A DNA stretch of 64,000 nt from Vreelandella venusta. Lineage in GTDB: Bacteria; Pseudomonadota; Gammaproteobacteria; Pseudomonadales; Halomonadaceae. Below the pieces are notes generated by a model. The model did not search any database. It had not been told where the DNA came from and saw only the letters and a list, made by a program, of their open reading frames with translations. Below are positions 35,304-46,053 of the stretch, one piece after another. The first letter of the stretch is position 1, and each line of letters starts with the position of its first letter. Made by a program: the position numbers and the translations under genes. The DNA lies in contig NZ_BJUL01000003.1 of assembly GCF_007989605.1 (NCBI RefSeq), positions 124,001-188,000 of the forward strand. The letters run 5' to 3'.

Positions 35304-36674
35304 TTATCGACGCGCCTCTGTTTCCACATCATCGTAATAAACGATATGGGTTTGATCTTCTGAGGGTGGGCCAACGATGGGTTCAACAGCATCCACGTCA
35401 GGCACAACATCGGAAAGGTCTTCCAGGTGCTCATGCTCGAGCGCGCCTTGCATCAGCTCCTCAGTAACCACTAGCTCGGCACCTGCTGCGGTCATCGGCG
35501 TTGTCGGCGTAAAGGGAGCCACAGGAACTGGCGCAGGCCGCACACTGCGTCGCCAGCTGAAAAAGACAACAAAAAACAGGCTCAGCGAGCCAAACGCCCA
35601 GAACAATCCCGCATCGCCCGCCGCGGTCATTACTGGAGAAATCATTAGCGGGCTGATGGTAGCCCCAATAGAGTTGATCAATAGCAGGCCCTGGCTCATG
35701 CGTACCAGCGCCCCCGCCGGAGCACGGTCGGCAGCATGGCTAACCGCCACCGGATAAAGCGCAAAAACACCGCCGCCGAGCAAAAACAGTAGCGCCGCCA
35801 GTAAGGGGGTCGACATCGGAAGCCATATCATGGCCGCGGAAATCACCACACAGAAAGCGCTGATGGCGATCAATACAATTTGCCGGTCGTGACGGTCAGA
35901 CCAGCGTCCAATCGGGTACTGAAGCAGCATGGCGCCAAGAATCACGACGGCCATCATTTGCCCCACCTGGTTGACGCTCATACCAATGCGCTGCAAATAC
36001 AATGGCAGCAAGGTGTAGGCGGCAGCCACCACCATGCCAGACCCTAAACTCCCCATTACCCCTGTTGGCGTCATCGTAATCAAGCGGTGCGGCGGTAGCG
36101 GCTCAGCGTGTTCCATAATAGGCGACACCCGCGGAATCATGGCCATGGGTAACACCGATAACGATGCCAATAGGCCAATCACCATAAAGGGGGCAGTCAC
36201 CCCCATGGCACTGGTGACACCTAACAGCAACTGCCCAATCACACCCGCGGCATACAGCGAGATCATATACATCGCCAGCAACCGACCACGTACTTTTTGC
36301 TCGCCGGAGGTCAGCAACCAACTCTCAATCACTAAGTAAACGCCCACGGTGGCCCAGCCGCCAATTAAACGCAGCGCAAACCATGCCCAAGGGTCGAAAA
36401 ACAGCCCTTGCAACAGCACAGTGACAGCGACCAATGAGGCAAAGCTACCATAAGCACGGATGTGACCTATGCGCAGCAACAGTCGGTCATTAAATAGCGC
36501 GCCAAGCGCTAAGCCAATAAAGTAAGCCGAGGAGACAATACCTATCACCGTTGCCGACTCACCCGCAGCGTCTAGCCGCACAGAGATCAGCGTGGCAAGA
36601 AAGCCATTGCCAATCCCAAGAATAAACAGCCCTAATAAGGGCGCTAACGCCATGGCTAGCAGTTGCCGCGACAT
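35304..36674 (-). CDS. Major facilitator superfamily transporter (YcaD-like) with acidic C-terminal tail
   Basis: The 456-residue protein has twelve predicted membrane helices, with the MFS helix 2-3 motif LGALFNDRLLLRIGHIRAY and the later repeat PIGRWSDRHDRQ. The sequence resembles E. coli YcaD, with IESWLLTSGEQKVRGRLLAMY in the central loop. The last roughly 80 residues are hydrophilic and strongly acidic (LEDLSDVVPDVDAVEPIV), which YcaD does not have to this extent. Many halophile proteins have acidic tails, but its role is unknown. The substrate is unknown. Confidence 0.87.
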   Translation of the reverse strand: MSRQLLAMALAPLLGLFILGIGNGFLATLISVRLDAAGESATVIGIVSSAYFIGLALGALFNDRLLLRIGHIRAYGSFASLVAVTVLLQGLFFDPWAWFALRLIGGWATVGVYLVIESWLLTSGEQKVRGRLLAMYMISLYAAGVIGQLLLGVTSAMGVTAPFMVIGLLASLSVLPMAMIPRVSPIMEHAEPLPPHRLITMTPTGVMGSLGSGMVVAAAYTLLPLYLQRIGMSVNQVGQMMAVVILGAMLLQYPIGRWSDRHDRQIVLIAISAFCVVISAAMIWLPMSTPLLAALLFLLGGGVFALYPVAVSHAADRAPAGALVRMSQGLLLINSIGATISPLMISPVMTAAGDAGLFWAFGSLSLFFVVFFSWRRSVRPAPVPVAPFTPTTPMTAAGAELVVTEELMQGALEHEHLEDLSDVVPDVDAVEPIVGPPSEDQTHIVYYDDVETEARR

Positions 36675-36694
36675 ATCGCTTCTTGCCTCACAGA

Positions 36695-36715
36695 ATAAAA
36701 GCCCCCTTCAGGGCT
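36695..36715 (-). terminator. Terminator-like hairpin in the MFS gene leader
   Basis: On the minus strand AGCCC-TGAAGG-GGGCT is followed by TTTTATT, about 20 bp upstream of the MFS start codon. There is no leftward gene upstream, so this would stop transcription before the gene. It could be an attenuator; the stem is short and the claim is tentative. Confidence 0.4.
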
Positions 36716-36978
36716 AACACATGGCTGGAGAAAACTCCAACCGCAGAATCGGGCGGCGAATCTACACTCGTTCCGTGGGTTTCACCAGTTTTTTTCGCTC
36801 CCCATTGCCAGTGTAATCCGCAATAGTGAGAAGCGCATTTGCAACTCACCAGAAAGCAGTCGATATTGAATGCGGTGGCTGCGTCATTAGCCCCCTTGCC
36901 CTACATCAACAAATGCTAGAACAAACATTGCCATACTGACGCCTTCCAGGCTGAGACACATGCATTGTATCGACACAT

Positions 36979-37007
36979 TTGACACGGAGAGGTCTCCTTT
37001 CTATTTG
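36979..37007 (+). promoter_or_regulatory. Candidate promoter of the efflux operon
   Basis: A full -35 TTGACA is followed after 17 bp by a weak -10 (TATTTG). The spacer contains the dyad GGAGA-GG-TCTCC, which might be an operator. If this promoter is used, transcription would begin near 37013, just past the first possible start codon of the lipoprotein gene, favouring its second ATG at 37061. Confidence 0.35.
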
Positions 37008-37009
37008 CC

Positions 37010-38524
37010 ATGGCCAATCAGATGCCCAATACGTTCGCTCCCTTACCTGCGGTCATTCGCATGAAATATCGCTGCGCCCCTAAGCAACAAGACAAGGTGG
37101 CATATTTAGCGATCATGCTGCTAGTCCTGAGCCTGTCTGGCTGCACCTCGCTGGCCCCCCCTCACTCGGTGCCAGCAGCAACATTGCCCGATGTTTACCC
37201 AGATGAGCGCATGCCAACAACGGCTGCTGATGCTGATATTGCTTGGCGCAGCTACTTCACCGACACCAGGCTACAAGCGCTGATTGAACAGGCACTGACC
37301 ACTAATTATGATTTGCGCAGTGCTTTATTGCGCGTTGAGCAAGCACGTGCAGCCTATGGTATTCAACATGCAGAGTTGCTACCCACACTTGGCGTGCAAG
37401 CTGCTGGTGAGCGTTCACGCACACCCTCTGATCTGAGTCCTAGCGGACGTACGCGGATTGGCAACCAGTTCCAGGCGGGCGTCGGCTTTAGCAGCTGGGA
37501 ACTAGATTTCTGGGGGAGAATACGCAGCCTTAATGAGGCTGCCCTCGAGCAGTACCTAGCCACCGACGAGGCGCGGCGTGCCACCGAAATCAGCCTAATC
37601 GCTCAAGTTGCCGACAGCTATTTTCGTCTTCAGGAACTTGATGCGCGCTTGGACCTAGCCCGCCGCACCATCGACAGTCGGCAAGAGTCACTGCGGATAT
37701 TTACTCGGCGCGTCGAAGTAGGCGCAACGTCACCACTGGAACTCACCCAAGTTGAAATGTTGCTGCAGCAGGCCAAGGCATTAGGTGCCCAGTTGGAGCA
37801 AGCCCATGCTCAGCAAGCCAACGCCTTGGCGCTATTAGTTGGTTCACCTATCGAAAAGGTAACAAGTGACGGGAATAAAGTAGCAGATGATACTCTGCCC
37901 CCTCTCGCGCCGGGGCTGCCATCGGAGCTAATGACCCGCCGCCCCGACATTCGCGCCGCCGAGCACCTACTGCGTTCTACTAACGCTAATATTGGCGCTG
38001 CGCGCGCGGCTTTCTTCCCGCGTATCGCGCTGACAGGCAGTTTGGGCACGGCGAGTGCTGACTTGAACGGTCTGCTTGGAACTGATAGCCAGGCATGGAA
38101 TTTTTCCCCCACCCTGTCACTGCCCATTTTTGATAGCGGTCGCCGAAAAGCCAACCTGACGCTGGCCGAGTTACGCCACGAACAAGCCATAGTCGAGTAT
38201 GAGCAAGTCATCCAGCAAGCCTTCCGTGATGTTGCCGATGCTTTGGCTGCTAACCACTGGCTAGCTGAGCAAGTAGAAACTGCCAATGACATGTTAGCAG
38301 TACAGCGCGAGCGTGCCCGCTTAGCCATGCTGCGCTATGAAAACGGTGCGGTGCCCTACCTAGAAGTTCTGGATGCACAGCGCGACTTGCTTTCCGCCGA
38401 GCAGCAGCGGCTAGCAGTTCGCCGCCAACTGCTGTCAGCCCGAGTGGCCTTATACACAGCGCTCGGCGGCGGATCAGCTACTGTGACAAGCACTTCCGCT
38501 CTCACTTCACCTCATGCTGAATGA
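37010..38524 (+). CDS. Outer-membrane efflux lipoprotein (OprM/NodT/CusC family)
   Basis: The protein has up to 504 residues. A lipoprotein signal with the lipobox LSLSGC ends around residue 45, and two TolC-type repeats follow, each with long coiled-coil helices. Motifs include [20 protein letters not shown] and the second-repeat [22 protein letters not shown]. It forms the outer-membrane exit duct for the adaptor and pump genes that follow. The start could be the ATG at 37010 or, more consistent with a short lipoprotein signal and with the candidate promoter, 37061. The next gene begins in a 4-bp overlap. Confidence 0.9.
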   Translation: MANQMPNTFAPLPAVIRMKYRCAPKQQDKVAYLAIMLLVLSLSGCTSLAPPHSVPAATLPDVYPDERMPTTAADADIAWRSYFTDTRLQALIEQALTTNYDLRSALLRVEQARAAYGIQHAELLPTLGVQAAGERSRTPSDLSPSGRTRIGNQFQAGVGFSSWELDFWGRIRSLNEAALEQYLATDEARRATEISLIAQVADSYFRLQELDARLDLARRTIDSRQESLRIFTRRVEVGATSPLELTQVEMLLQQAKALGAQLEQAHAQQANALALLVGSPIEKVTSDGNKVADDTLPPLAPGLPSELMTRRPDIRAAEHLLRSTNANIGAARAAFFPRIALTGSLGTASADLNGLLGTDSQAWNFSPTLSLPIFDSGRRKANLTLAELRHEQAIVEYEQVIQQAFRDVADALAANHWLAEQVETANDMLAVQRERARLAMLRYENGAVPYLEVLDAQRDLLSAEQQRLAVRRQLLSARVALYTALGGGSATVTSTSALTSPHAE

Positions 38525-38541
38525 CATTAGGGCCTAGCAAT

Positions 38542-39612
38542 ATGCACTCTTCGCTTAAGAAACTGATCCTTGCCGCCGGGGTAATCCTTATTGCTGCTGG
38601 AGGCTATTACTACTGGACTGAATTGCGCGACGAAGGCCTCGGGGAAGGCTTCGCTAGCGGTAATGGACGTATCGAGGCCACTGAAATCGATATCGCTACC
38701 AAGCTTCCTGGACGCGTTGACGCAGTCTTGGTCGATGAAGGCGAGTTTGTCACCGTTGGTCAACCCCTGGCGCGCATGCAGATCCAGGTGCTGGAGGCGC
38801 AACGCGATGAGGCAAGAGCCCAGTATCAACAAGCACTCAATGCCGTACTCAGTGCGGAAGCGCAGGTTGCCCTGCGGCAAAGCGACCATCTTGCCGCTCA
38901 GGCCGTCGTGACTCAGCGTGAAAGTGAACTTGATGCGGCTCAACGCCGCTTGGCTCGCTCGGAAACCTTATCGCGGGAAGGAGCCGCTTCGGCACAAGAA
39001 CTTGATGATGATCGCGCTCGGGTCAATAGTGCACGAGCAGCCGTTGCCGCCGCTAACGCCCAGGTGGATGCCGCACAGTCGGCCATCGCAGCGGCTCGCG
39101 CCCAGGTGACCGGCGCCCGCTCTGCGGTTACTGCCGCCGAAGCCACCATCACGCGTATCGATGCAGACATCACCGACAGTCAGTTAGTTGCGCCTCGTGC
39201 AGGGCGCGTACAATTCCGTATTGCCCAGCCTGGCGAGGTACTTCCAGGTGGAGGGCGAGTGCTGAACCTGGTCGATCTTAGCGACGTACACATGACGTTC
39301 TTCTTGCCTGCCGAACAAGCAGGTCGTGTGGCGCTGGGCAGCGAGGCACGTATCATCCTGGATGCGGCACCTGACCTAGTCATACCTGCGCGCATCTCGT
39401 TTGTCGCCAGCACGGCACAATTTACGCCTAAGACGGTAGAGACCGCTTCGGAACGACAAAAATTAATGTTCCGAGTGAAAGCACAGATTGATCGAGACCT
39501 TCTACAACGTCATCTTGAGCAAGTTAAAACCGGTGTCCCTGGGGAAGCCTGGGTTAAGCTTGACCCCGACGCAGAGTGGCCTGCTGAGTTGGCTGTTCGG
39601 GTACCACAATGA
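38542..39612 (+). CDS. yhiI: HlyD-family periplasmic adaptor (YhiI-like)
   Basis: The 356-residue adaptor has a single N-terminal membrane helix ([18 protein letters not shown]), a lipoyl/barrel-sandwich hybrid ([20 protein letters not shown] and [18 protein letters not shown]) and a long Ala/Gln-rich alpha-hairpin coiled coil (about 85-205). It bridges the RbbA/YhhJ pump in the inner membrane and the outer-membrane lipoprotein. An alternative ATG at 38521 overlaps the preceding stop (ATGA). The 3' end overlaps rbbA by 4 bp. The order adaptor-RbbA-YhhJ matches the E. coli yhiI-rbbA-yhhJ locus. Confidence 0.88.
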   Translation: MHSSLKKLILAAGVILIAAGGYYYWTELRDEGLGEGFASGNGRIEATEIDIATKLPGRVDAVLVDEGEFVTVGQPLARMQIQVLEAQRDEARAQYQQALNAVLSAEAQVALRQSDHLAAQAVVTQRESELDAAQRRLARSETLSREGAASAQELDDDRARVNSARAAVAAANAQVDAAQSAIAAARAQVTGARSAVTAAEATITRIDADITDSQLVAPRAGRVQFRIAQPGEVLPGGGRVLNLVDLSDVHMTFFLPAEQAGRVALGSEARIILDAAPDLVIPARISFVASTAQFTPKTVETASERQKLMFRVKAQIDRDLLQRHLEQVKTGVPGEAWVKLDPDAEWPAELAVRVPQ

Positions 39613-42374
39613 TAGCAACACCGCCCTCATCACCTACGCCAGCGGTAGTAACACTATCAGCCATCCAACTGCACTATGGTAAGCAGATTGCCCTGGCGGG
39701 CATCGATCTAGAAATCCCTGCGGGCAGCATGGTTGGGCTGATAGGGCCTGATGGCGTTGGAAAGTCCAGCCTGTTAGCGCTTATTGCGGGGGCACGCGCG
39801 ATCCAACAAGGGCAAGTGGAAGTGCTCGGCGGCAATATGGCCAACAAGCGTCATCGCGACACTATCTGCCCGCGCATTGCCTATATGCCCCAAGGGTTGG
39901 GCAAGAACCTCTACCCGACGCTTTCAGTAGAGGAAAACCTACAGTTCTTTGCCCGCCTCTTCGGCCATGAGCATGCCGAACGACGCCGCCGAATCGACGA
40001 TTTAACCCGTAGTACGGGACTGCACAGATTCCTCGACCGCCCAGCAGGCAAACTTTCCGGCGGCATGAAGCAGAAGCTGGGGCTATGCTGCGCGCTGATT
40101 CATGAACCCGATTTATTGATTCTCGATGAACCAACCACCGGCGTCGACCCGCTGGCTCGCGCCCAGTTCTGGGAGTTGATCGCACGTATACGTCGCCAAC
40201 GCCCGCAGATGAGTGTCATGGTTGCAACCGCTTACATGGATGAAGCCCAACGCTTCGACTGGCTAGTGGCCATGGACGACGGCAAAATTCTGGCTACCGG
40301 AACGCCAACGGCATTGCTAGAGCGTACTGCCAGCAACTCCCTGGAAGCTGCCTTTATCGCCCTGCTACCGGAAGAGAAAAAACGCGACTATGCCCCCGTG
40401 CATATTCCGCCGTTGGCACAAGATGACGATGAAGTCGCCATTGAGGCTAAGGATCTCACTATGCGCTTTGGCGATTTTGTCGCCGTCGACCACGTCAGCT
40501 TTCGGATCCGGCGTGGCGAGATTTTCGGTTTTCTTGGCTCCAATGGTTGTGGCAAATCAACCACCATGAAGATGCTTACCGGTCTGTTGCCCGCCAGTGA
40601 AGGCCAAGCCTGGTTGTTCGGCAAACAGGTGGATACCCGCGATATCGATACCCGCCGCCGTGTGGGTTACATGTCCCAGGCGTTCTCACTGTATGGCGAA
40701 CTAACCGTTGAGCAGAATCTTATCTTGCACGCCCGGCTTTTCCAGGTTGCTGAAGCCGAAATAGCCGCCCGCGTGGATGAGATGGTGAAACGCTTCGACC
40801 TACAAGAGGTACGCGGCAGCCTGCCGGAGAGTTTGCCACTCGGCATCCGTCAGCGTCTTTCGCTGGCGGTGGCCATGGTCCACAAGCCAGAACTACTGAT
40901 CCTGGATGAGCCGACTTCTGGGGTTGACCCCGTTGCCCGTGACAACTTTTGGCGGCTGATGATTGAACTAGCGCGCCGTGACCGGGTGACCATATTCATT
41001 TCTACCCATTTCATGAATGAAGCCGAGCGCTGTGATCGCATGTCGATGATGCATGCCGGTCAAGTGCTCGATAGCGATACGCCTGCGGCACTGGTGAAAA
41101 AACGTGGAGCAGCGACTCTGGAAGAGGCATTCATCGGCTATTTAACCGAAGCAGGCGCCGACGAACAGAACCAAGAAGCGCCTGAGCCAACGCCCACCCC
41201 AGTGGCCAAAGTATCGCCCAGCACGGCGCCTAACAACGTAAAACACAGCGCTTTTAGTCTCCAGCGTCTACTTAGCTACACTTGGCGAGAATCGCTGGAG
41301 CTTCGTCGCGATCCGGTGCGCGGCACTCTTGCCCTACTTGGCTCACTCATCCTAATGTTAGTCATTGGCTACGGCATCAGCCTGGACGTAGAGGATCTCA
41401 GCTATGCCATCCTTGATCGCGACCAGACGACCCTGAGCAATAGCTATGCGATGAATCTTGCCGGCTCCCGCTACTTTATCGAGCAACCGCCATTGATTGA
41501 TTACGCAGATATGGACAAGCGCATGCGCAGTGGCAAGCTCACCCTGGCCATTGAAATCCCTCCTGGCTTTGGCCGTGATGTGAAGCGAGGAAGCCCGGTT
41601 GAAATCGGCGCCTGGATTGATGGTGCCATGCCCCAGCGTGCTGAAACCGCACGCGGCTACGTGCAGGGCATTCATCGACAGTGGCTGCTCGAGCAAGCAG
41701 CGCAAGCCACGACTAATGTCACTGCCCCCGCAGCCAGTGTCGAAACCCGCTTTCGCTACAATCCGGATGTTCAGAGCCTGCCAGCCATGGTGCCCGCAGT
41801 CATCCCGCTTCTGTTAATGATGCTACCGGCGATGCTGACCGCGCTGGCCGTCGTGCGGGAAAAAGAGCTAGGGTCGATCATCAACCTCTACGTCACACCC
41901 GTCACCCGTAGCGAATTCCTAGTCGGCAAGCAGTTGCCTTATATCGCTCTCGCTATCATCAATTTTCTGCTAATGGCATTACTCGCGGTCACGCTATTTG
42001 ATGTGCCCATCAAAGGCAGCTTTCTGACGCTGCTGTTAGCAGTAGTGATCTACAGCATTATCGCAACGGGCATGGGATTGCTCGCTTCGACGTTGACGCG
42101 CAGTCAGATCGCAGCGATGTTCTTCGCCATCATCGGCACGTTGATTCCCGCTGTGCAATTCTCAGGAATGATCGACCCGGTCAGCTCACTAGAAGGCGCG
42201 GGACGTTTCATTGGCACCATCTACCCCACGTCTCATATGTTAACCATCACGCGCGGTGTGTTCAGCAAAGCACTGGGGCTTAGCGACCTCTATGCCCTGT
42301 TCATACCACTGTTGATCGCGGTACCAACGATCATGGGACTGTCTATTTTCCTGCTAAAAAATCAGGAGCGCTGA
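39609..42374 (+). CDS. rbbA: RbbA-like fused ABC transporter (two ATPase domains plus ABC-2 permease)
   Basis: The 921-residue protein has a first ATPase domain (about 15-255; Walker [10 protein letters not shown] at 46-54, signature LSGGMKQKL, Walker [14 protein letters not shown]), a second (about 280-515; [25 protein letters not shown]) and a C-terminal ABC-2 permease (about 555-921, six helices). The second signature LPLGIRQRL lacks the usual SGGQ, as in the E. coli protein. RbbA was first described as ribosome-associated; the operon context here, with adaptor, partner permease and outer-membrane factor, points to an export pump. Confidence 0.92.
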   Translation: MIATPPSSPTPAVVTLSAIQLHYGKQIALAGIDLEIPAGSMVGLIGPDGVGKSSLLALIAGARAIQQGQVEVLGGNMANKRHRDTICPRIAYMPQGLGKNLYPTLSVEENLQFFARLFGHEHAERRRRIDDLTRSTGLHRFLDRPAGKLSGGMKQKLGLCCALIHEPDLLILDEPTTGVDPLARAQFWELIARIRRQRPQMSVMVATAYMDEAQRFDWLVAMDDGKILATGTPTALLERTASNSLEAAFIALLPEEKKRDYAPVHIPPLAQDDDEVAIEAKDLTMRFGDFVAVDHVSFRIRRGEIFGFLGSNGCGKSTTMKMLTGLLPASEGQAWLFGKQVDTRDIDTRRRVGYMSQAFSLYGELTVEQNLILHARLFQVAEAEIAARVDEMVKRFDLQEVRGSLPESLPLGIRQRLSLAVAMVHKPELLILDEPTSGVDPVARDNFWRLMIELARRDRVTIFISTHFMNEAERCDRMSMMHAGQVLDSDTPAALVKKRGAATLEEAFIGYLTEAGADEQNQEAPEPTPTPVAKVSPSTAPNNVKHSAFSLQRLLSYTWRESLELRRDPVRGTLALLGSLILMLVIGYGISLDVEDLSYAILDRDQTTLSNSYAMNLAGSRYFIEQPPLIDYADMDKRMRSGKLTLAIEIPPGFGRDVKRGSPVEIGAWIDGAMPQRAETARGYVQGIHRQWLLEQAAQATTNVTAPAASVETRFRYNPDVQSLPAMVPAVIPLLLMMLPAMLTALAVVREKELGSIINLYVTPVTRSEFLVGKQLPYIALAIINFLLMALLAVTLFDVPIKGSFLTLLLAVVIYSIIATGMGLLASTLTRSQIAAMFFAIIGTLIPAVQFSGMIDPVSSLEGAGRFIGTIYPTSHMLTITRGVFSKALGLSDLYALFIPLLIAVPTIMGLSIFLLKNQER

Positions 42375-42375
42375 G

Positions 42376-43500
42376 ATGCATAGTGTCCTGACTATCTACC
42401 GACTGGGCGTCAAGGAACTATGGAGCCTGATCCGCGACCCGATTATGCTAATTCTGATCGCCTACGTGTGCAGTATCTCGGTCTACACCAAAGCGACCGC
42501 GTTGCCCGAAAGTCTCCACATGGCTCCCATCGCCATCGTTGATGAAGATAACTCGCCGCTGTCATCTCGTATCATCACGGCGTTCTATCCCCCCCAATTC
42601 GCTACCCCAGACAAGATCTCACTTCATGAGATTGACCCTGGGCTAGATGCAGGCCAGTACACTTTCGTCCTCAATATACCACCCGACTTTCAGCGCAACG
42701 TACTGGCTGGTCACGCCCCTCAGATTCAACTCAATATCGATGCCACACGCATGAGCCAAGCGTTCACTGGCAATGGCTATATCCAGCAGATCGTTATGGA
42801 CGAGATCAACGCGTTTACTCAACGTTACCGCAGCTCTAGCGCTCCACCCGTCGACCTAGTGCTGCGAGCGCGCTTCAATCCTGGGCTCGAAAAAGCCTGG
42901 TTTGGATCGCTGATGTCCATCATCGATAACATTACCATGCTCTCTATCATTCTCACTGGCGCGGCATTGATACGCGAACGAGAGCACGGCACCATTGAGC
43001 ATCTACTGGCAATGCCAGTCACCCCGACAGAAATTATGCTGGCCAAGATATGGTCAATGGGCCTGGTGGTTCTGGTCTCCGCACTGCTTTCGCTCTATTT
43101 AGTTGTTAGCTGGGCTTTACAGGTACCCATAGCAGGCTCGGTGGCACTGTTCGCTGTGGGGGCAGCGCTCCACCTCTTCGCGACCACTTCTATGGGCATC
43201 TTTCTCGCCACCCTTGCACGCAACATGCCACAATTTGGCATGCTAATGGTGCTGGTACTACTGCCCCTGCAACTGCTATCTGGGGGTACGACGCCACGCG
43301 AAAGCATGCCGGAAATTGTCCAGCACATCATGCTGCTCGCCCCAACCACTCATTTCGTTGAACTGGGCCAGGCAATCCTTTATCGAGGTGCGGGGATAAA
43401 CGTAGTATGGCCGCAGTTTCTACTGCTGCTGTTGATCGGTAGCGTTCTATTCGCTTTTTCTTTATCGCGTTTTCGCAAGGCCATCGGCCAGATGGCATGA
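42376..43500 (+). CDS. yhhJ: YhhJ-like ABC-2 transporter permease
   Basis: The 374-residue protein has one N-terminal membrane helix, a large periplasmic domain (about 45-180, with DEDNSPLSSRIITAFYPPQF) and five more C-terminal helices with IREREHGTIEHLLAMPVTPTEIMLAKIWSMG (about 200-230), a typical ABC-2 element. It probably pairs with the RbbA permease half as a heterodimer. It starts 1 bp past the rbbA stop. The gene converges on the methyltransferase gene after 24 bp. Confidence 0.9.
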   Translation: MHSVLTIYRLGVKELWSLIRDPIMLILIAYVCSISVYTKATALPESLHMAPIAIVDEDNSPLSSRIITAFYPPQFATPDKISLHEIDPGLDAGQYTFVLNIPPDFQRNVLAGHAPQIQLNIDATRMSQAFTGNGYIQQIVMDEINAFTQRYRSSSAPPVDLVLRARFNPGLEKAWFGSLMSIIDNITMLSIILTGAALIREREHGTIEHLLAMPVTPTEIMLAKIWSMGLVVLVSALLSLYLVVSWALQVPIAGSVALFAVGAALHLFATTSMGIFLATLARNMPQFGMLMVLVLLPLQLLSGGTTPRESMPEIVQHIMLLAPTTHFVELGQAILYRGAGINVVWPQFLLLLLIGSVLFAFSLSRFRKAIGQMA

Positions 43501-43524
43501 GTCATCAATTCTGGCACCGAATCA

Positions 43525-44172
43525 TCAAGGTAATGGTCTGCGGCGGAGCAACACCACATCCGCTGCGGGAAACTCCACCACCATGCCCCAACGTTCGGCT
43601 ATCCAACAAAACGTTGCTTCGCTGAAAAAGCTCACATGCGTCGGGTCGTTTATATAGTGCCAGCGGGCAAATGCTGCTGGAGTACTGACACGCTTTGTCA
43701 TGACCCCAAGATAGCCCCCGGGGACTATTTTCTCGACCAGTTGACTAAGCTCTTCGCCAGGCCTCGCAAGGTGCTCTAACACCTCGGTGGCGGTAATAAA
43801 GTCATACTGGCGGTTGAATACCTCAACGTCTGGGGCGTAAAAAATATCGTAAACCGCCATCGAGAACCCTGCCTCTTCAAACATCACCGACAGCGTAGGC
43901 CCCGGGCCACAGCCAAAGTCCAGCCCATGGGCATCTTGTGGTAGCTTCGCCACTAACGGGGCAAATAAACGCCCCAAAAAATGCCGATATCCCGTATCAT
44001 GCGGCGAATTCTGATGCTGGTCGTACTCTGCCTTTTCTTGATGCGAACCTAAATGCTGCTCGGCAGGCACAAACACCAAAGCGCACGTGGCACACTGGTA
44101 GTAATCGCGGCGACGGTCTTGGTGATAAAGCGCCGGTTCAGGCGTATTGCATAGCGGACAGCGTCGCATCAT
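43525..44172 (-). CDS. Class I SAM-dependent methyltransferase with N-terminal zinc ribbon
   Basis: The 215-residue protein starts with a ribbon of four cysteines (CPLC near residue 5 and CATC near residue 27), followed by a methyltransferase domain with motif I GLDFGCGPGPTLSVM (about 82-96) and the post-I acid in VYDIFYAP. It carries ITATEVLEHLARPGEEL, typical of the methyltransferase-11/23 families. The target is unknown; the zinc ribbon suggests a nucleic-acid, protein or sugar-nucleotide substrate. Two ATG codons in a row (44172, 44169) are possible starts. Confidence 0.85.
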   Translation of the reverse strand: MMRRCPLCNTPEPALYHQDRRRDYYQCATCALVFVPAEQHLGSHQEKAEYDQHQNSPHDTGYRHFLGRLFAPLVAKLPQDAHGLDFGCGPGPTLSVMFEEAGFSMAVYDIFYAPDVEVFNRQYDFITATEVLEHLARPGEELSQLVEKIVPGGYLGVMTKRVSTPAAFARWHYINDPTHVSFFSEATFCWIAERWGMVVEFPAADVVLLRRRPLP

Positions 44173-44211
44173 CGTATTCTCATGTTTTACGTTTGTTTTA
44201 AGGAAAGTGGC

Positions 44212-44595
44212 ATGCTCTCAGGTTTTGACCATCTTGTTGTTACGGTGACTGATATGGGTCGCGCCGTGGATTTTTATTCTCGTGTGCTGGGGTTAGACGT
44301 GCGCTACCGAGACGCACAGCGGGTAGATCTTATGCTAGGCGACACGGCACTGCGTTTGCATCAAACCGATACTGATATTGCGCCTGTTTCTGCCACCCCA
44401 ACCCCGGGCAGCCTGGACTTATGCCTGCGCTGCCAGCTGCCGCTGGATGAGTTCAAACAGCATTTGGATGCGCTGGCGATTGACGTAGAGCTTGGCCCGG
44501 TTGCTCGCCAAGGTGCTAATGGTCCAATTGAGTCAATTTACTTACGCGACCCAGACGGTAATTTGCTGGAAATTTGCCGACCTGCTGCCCGCTAA
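44212..44595 (+). CDS. VOC (glyoxalase/bleomycin resistance fold) protein
   Basis: The 127-residue protein has the two-module VOC fold. The first metal His is His7 in FDHLVVTVTDM; a second is in ALRLHQTD, and the acidic ligand is in GNLLEICRP. The spacing FYSRVLGLDV and YLRDPDGNLLEI is typical of virulence-protein STM3117-like members. The ATG at 44212 follows AAGGAAAG. Function ranges from lactoylglutathione lyase to dioxygenase; none can be chosen here. Confidence 0.85.
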   Translation: MLSGFDHLVVTVTDMGRAVDFYSRVLGLDVRYRDAQRVDLMLGDTALRLHQTDTDIAPVSATPTPGSLDLCLRCQLPLDEFKQHLDALAIDVELGPVARQGANGPIESIYLRDPDGNLLEICRPAAR

Positions 44596-44682
44596 TGATA
44601 AGCCGCGCCAGCCGCGCTATCATAGCGTGCTTAAGCGACGTCTTCAGGGACGTTTCATGGCGAATAGCAAAAAGGATCGGTT

Positions 44683-45099
44683 ATGCACGACGATGCCAAC
44701 AAAGCACCTTTAGAAGGTGAAGTAATTAACGACAGAGAAGGTGAAGTAATCAACGACAGTACCTCCTCAGAACAGCCGGATACCACCATGGCGATGGTGA
44801 TTTACGCGCTTTATTTGGCAAGCTTTTTGGTAGGGTTCACCTCGTTGGTCGGTATCGTTATCGCCTATGTCTATCGTGGTAAAGGCCCTGAATGGCTAGA
44901 TGAGCACTACCGTTACCAGATCCGTACGTTTTGGATTGGGCTGCTCTACGGCAGCATCGCCACGTTGCTAACGTTTATTCTGATTGGCATCCCCATGCTA
45001 CTGGCACTGGCCGTATGGTTTATTGTTCGCTGTGTGAAAGGCTTTAAGGGTCTGCAGGAGAAGCGTGCGCCAACTAACGTTGATAGCTGGTTCCTGTAA
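44683..45099 (+). CDS. DUF4870-type membrane protein
   Basis: The 138-residue protein has a hydrophilic N-terminus containing a 24-bp in-frame duplication (EGEVINDREGEVINDS; DNA repeat at about 44712-44760). Three membrane helices follow, with the DUF4870-like VIYALYLASFLVGFTSLVGI, DEHYRYQIRTFWIG and IVRCVKGFKGL motifs. It sits 3 bp ahead of the acyltransferase gene. A paralogue without the N-terminal extension follows that gene (46054), so a membrane partnership with the acyltransferase is suspected, but the family function is unknown. Confidence 0.85.
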   Translation: MHDDANKAPLEGEVINDREGEVINDSTSSEQPDTTMAMVIYALYLASFLVGFTSLVGIVIAYVYRGKGPEWLDEHYRYQIRTFWIGLLYGSIATLLTFILIGIPMLLALAVWFIVRCVKGFKGLQEKRAPTNVDSWFL

Positions 45100-45102
45100 C
45101 TT

Positions 45103-46035
45103 ATGACAGAGCAGTCACCGTCTAAAAAATCACGTTTCCAAGCACGTGCCATCATAGCCCTTTGGAAGCTCCTGGCGCGCTGGCCACTTGGCGCGCTATG
45201 GCGTATCGCCGTGCGGTTAGGCCCGCTGGTCTATCGCTTTAGCAAACGAGAGCGCCAGGTGACGGAAATCAATCTGGCAGTGGTTAACCCAGAAGCCACT
45301 GCCAGCCAGCGCAAAACCCTTGCCATACAAAGCCTGCGCCACTCGGCGGCGACAATGCTGGAACTTGGCCATGCGTGGATGGCTGCGCCCGAAAAAGTAG
45401 CAGCCAGCATTTTGTCGGTTCATGGCCGAGATAAGCTGGACAGCGCACGTGCCGAAGGCCGCGGCGTCATTGTACTTGCTCCACACTTTGGTAACTGGGA
45501 GGTGCTTAATTTTTGGCTCTCCAGCCACTTCCCTTTTACCGCCATGTACGAGCCACCCAAAATTGCCGACCTTGAGCCCATTATTCGCCATGGCCGCGAG
45601 CGCATGGGAGCCAGCTTGGTACCCACCAACGCCAGAGGCGTTGCTGCCCTTCTCAAAGCGCTTAAGCGTAGCGAAGCTATTGGCATCTTGCCGGATCAAG
45701 AACCTAACTGGGGCAGCGGTGTATTCGCCCCTTTTTATGGGCGCGATGCCTATACGGCAACGTTGCTACCGAAACTGGTCGCCCGCACTCAGGCAAGAGT
45801 CGTCACTGGCGTTGCCTTACGGGTGCCTGGCAAGGGATTTGAAATTCATTTCCTTGACGCCGATGAGCAGGTTTACAGCGCCGATGATGTAGTCTCAGCC
45901 AGCGGTGTTAACGCTAGCGTAGAAGCGTCAATTGCACTTGATCCAACGCAGTATCAATGGGAATACAAACGCTATCGCAAAGTAATAGAGCAACAGCAAG
46001 GGCTGGCAAACGCCAAAGAATTTCGGCTTTATTGA
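45103..46035 (+). CDS. LpxL/HtrB-family lipid acyltransferase
   Basis: The 310-residue inner-membrane enzyme has the HX4-5(D/E) catalytic motif in APHFGNWEVLNFW (about 125-137) and the family motifs GILPDQEPNWGSGVFAPFYGR and IRHGRERMGASLVP. Such enzymes add secondary acyl chains to lipid A or act on lysophospholipids and ornithine lipids. The N-terminus is basic with a hydrophobic stretch. Translation is probably coupled to the preceding DUF4870 gene (3 bp apart). Whether it works on lipid A cannot be told from sequence alone. Confidence 0.88.
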   Translation: MTEQSPSKKSRFQARAIIALWKLLARWPLGALWRIAVRLGPLVYRFSKRERQVTEINLAVVNPEATASQRKTLAIQSLRHSAATMLELGHAWMAAPEKVAASILSVHGRDKLDSARAEGRGVIVLAPHFGNWEVLNFWLSSHFPFTAMYEPPKIADLEPIIRHGRERMGASLVPTNARGVAALLKALKRSEAIGILPDQEPNWGSGVFAPFYGRDAYTATLLPKLVARTQARVVTGVALRVPGKGFEIHFLDADEQVYSADDVVSASGVNASVEASIALDPTQYQWEYKRYRKVIEQQQGLANAKEFRLY

Positions 46036-46053
46036 AGGGTAACGAGGTAATCT

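Larger units (their letters stand above)
36675..37009. other. Divergent intergenic region between the MFS gene and the efflux operon
   Basis: About 335 bp with no credible gene. It contains a leader hairpin close to the MFS start (36695-36715) and a -35-like TTGACA near the efflux operon (36979). The middle part (36720-36960) shows no clear motif. Confidence 0.6.

Noticed and set aside
37810-38328. 172-codon leftward frame opposite the efflux lipoprotein gene
   Set aside because: Antisense to a well-supported TolC-type gene; no motif.
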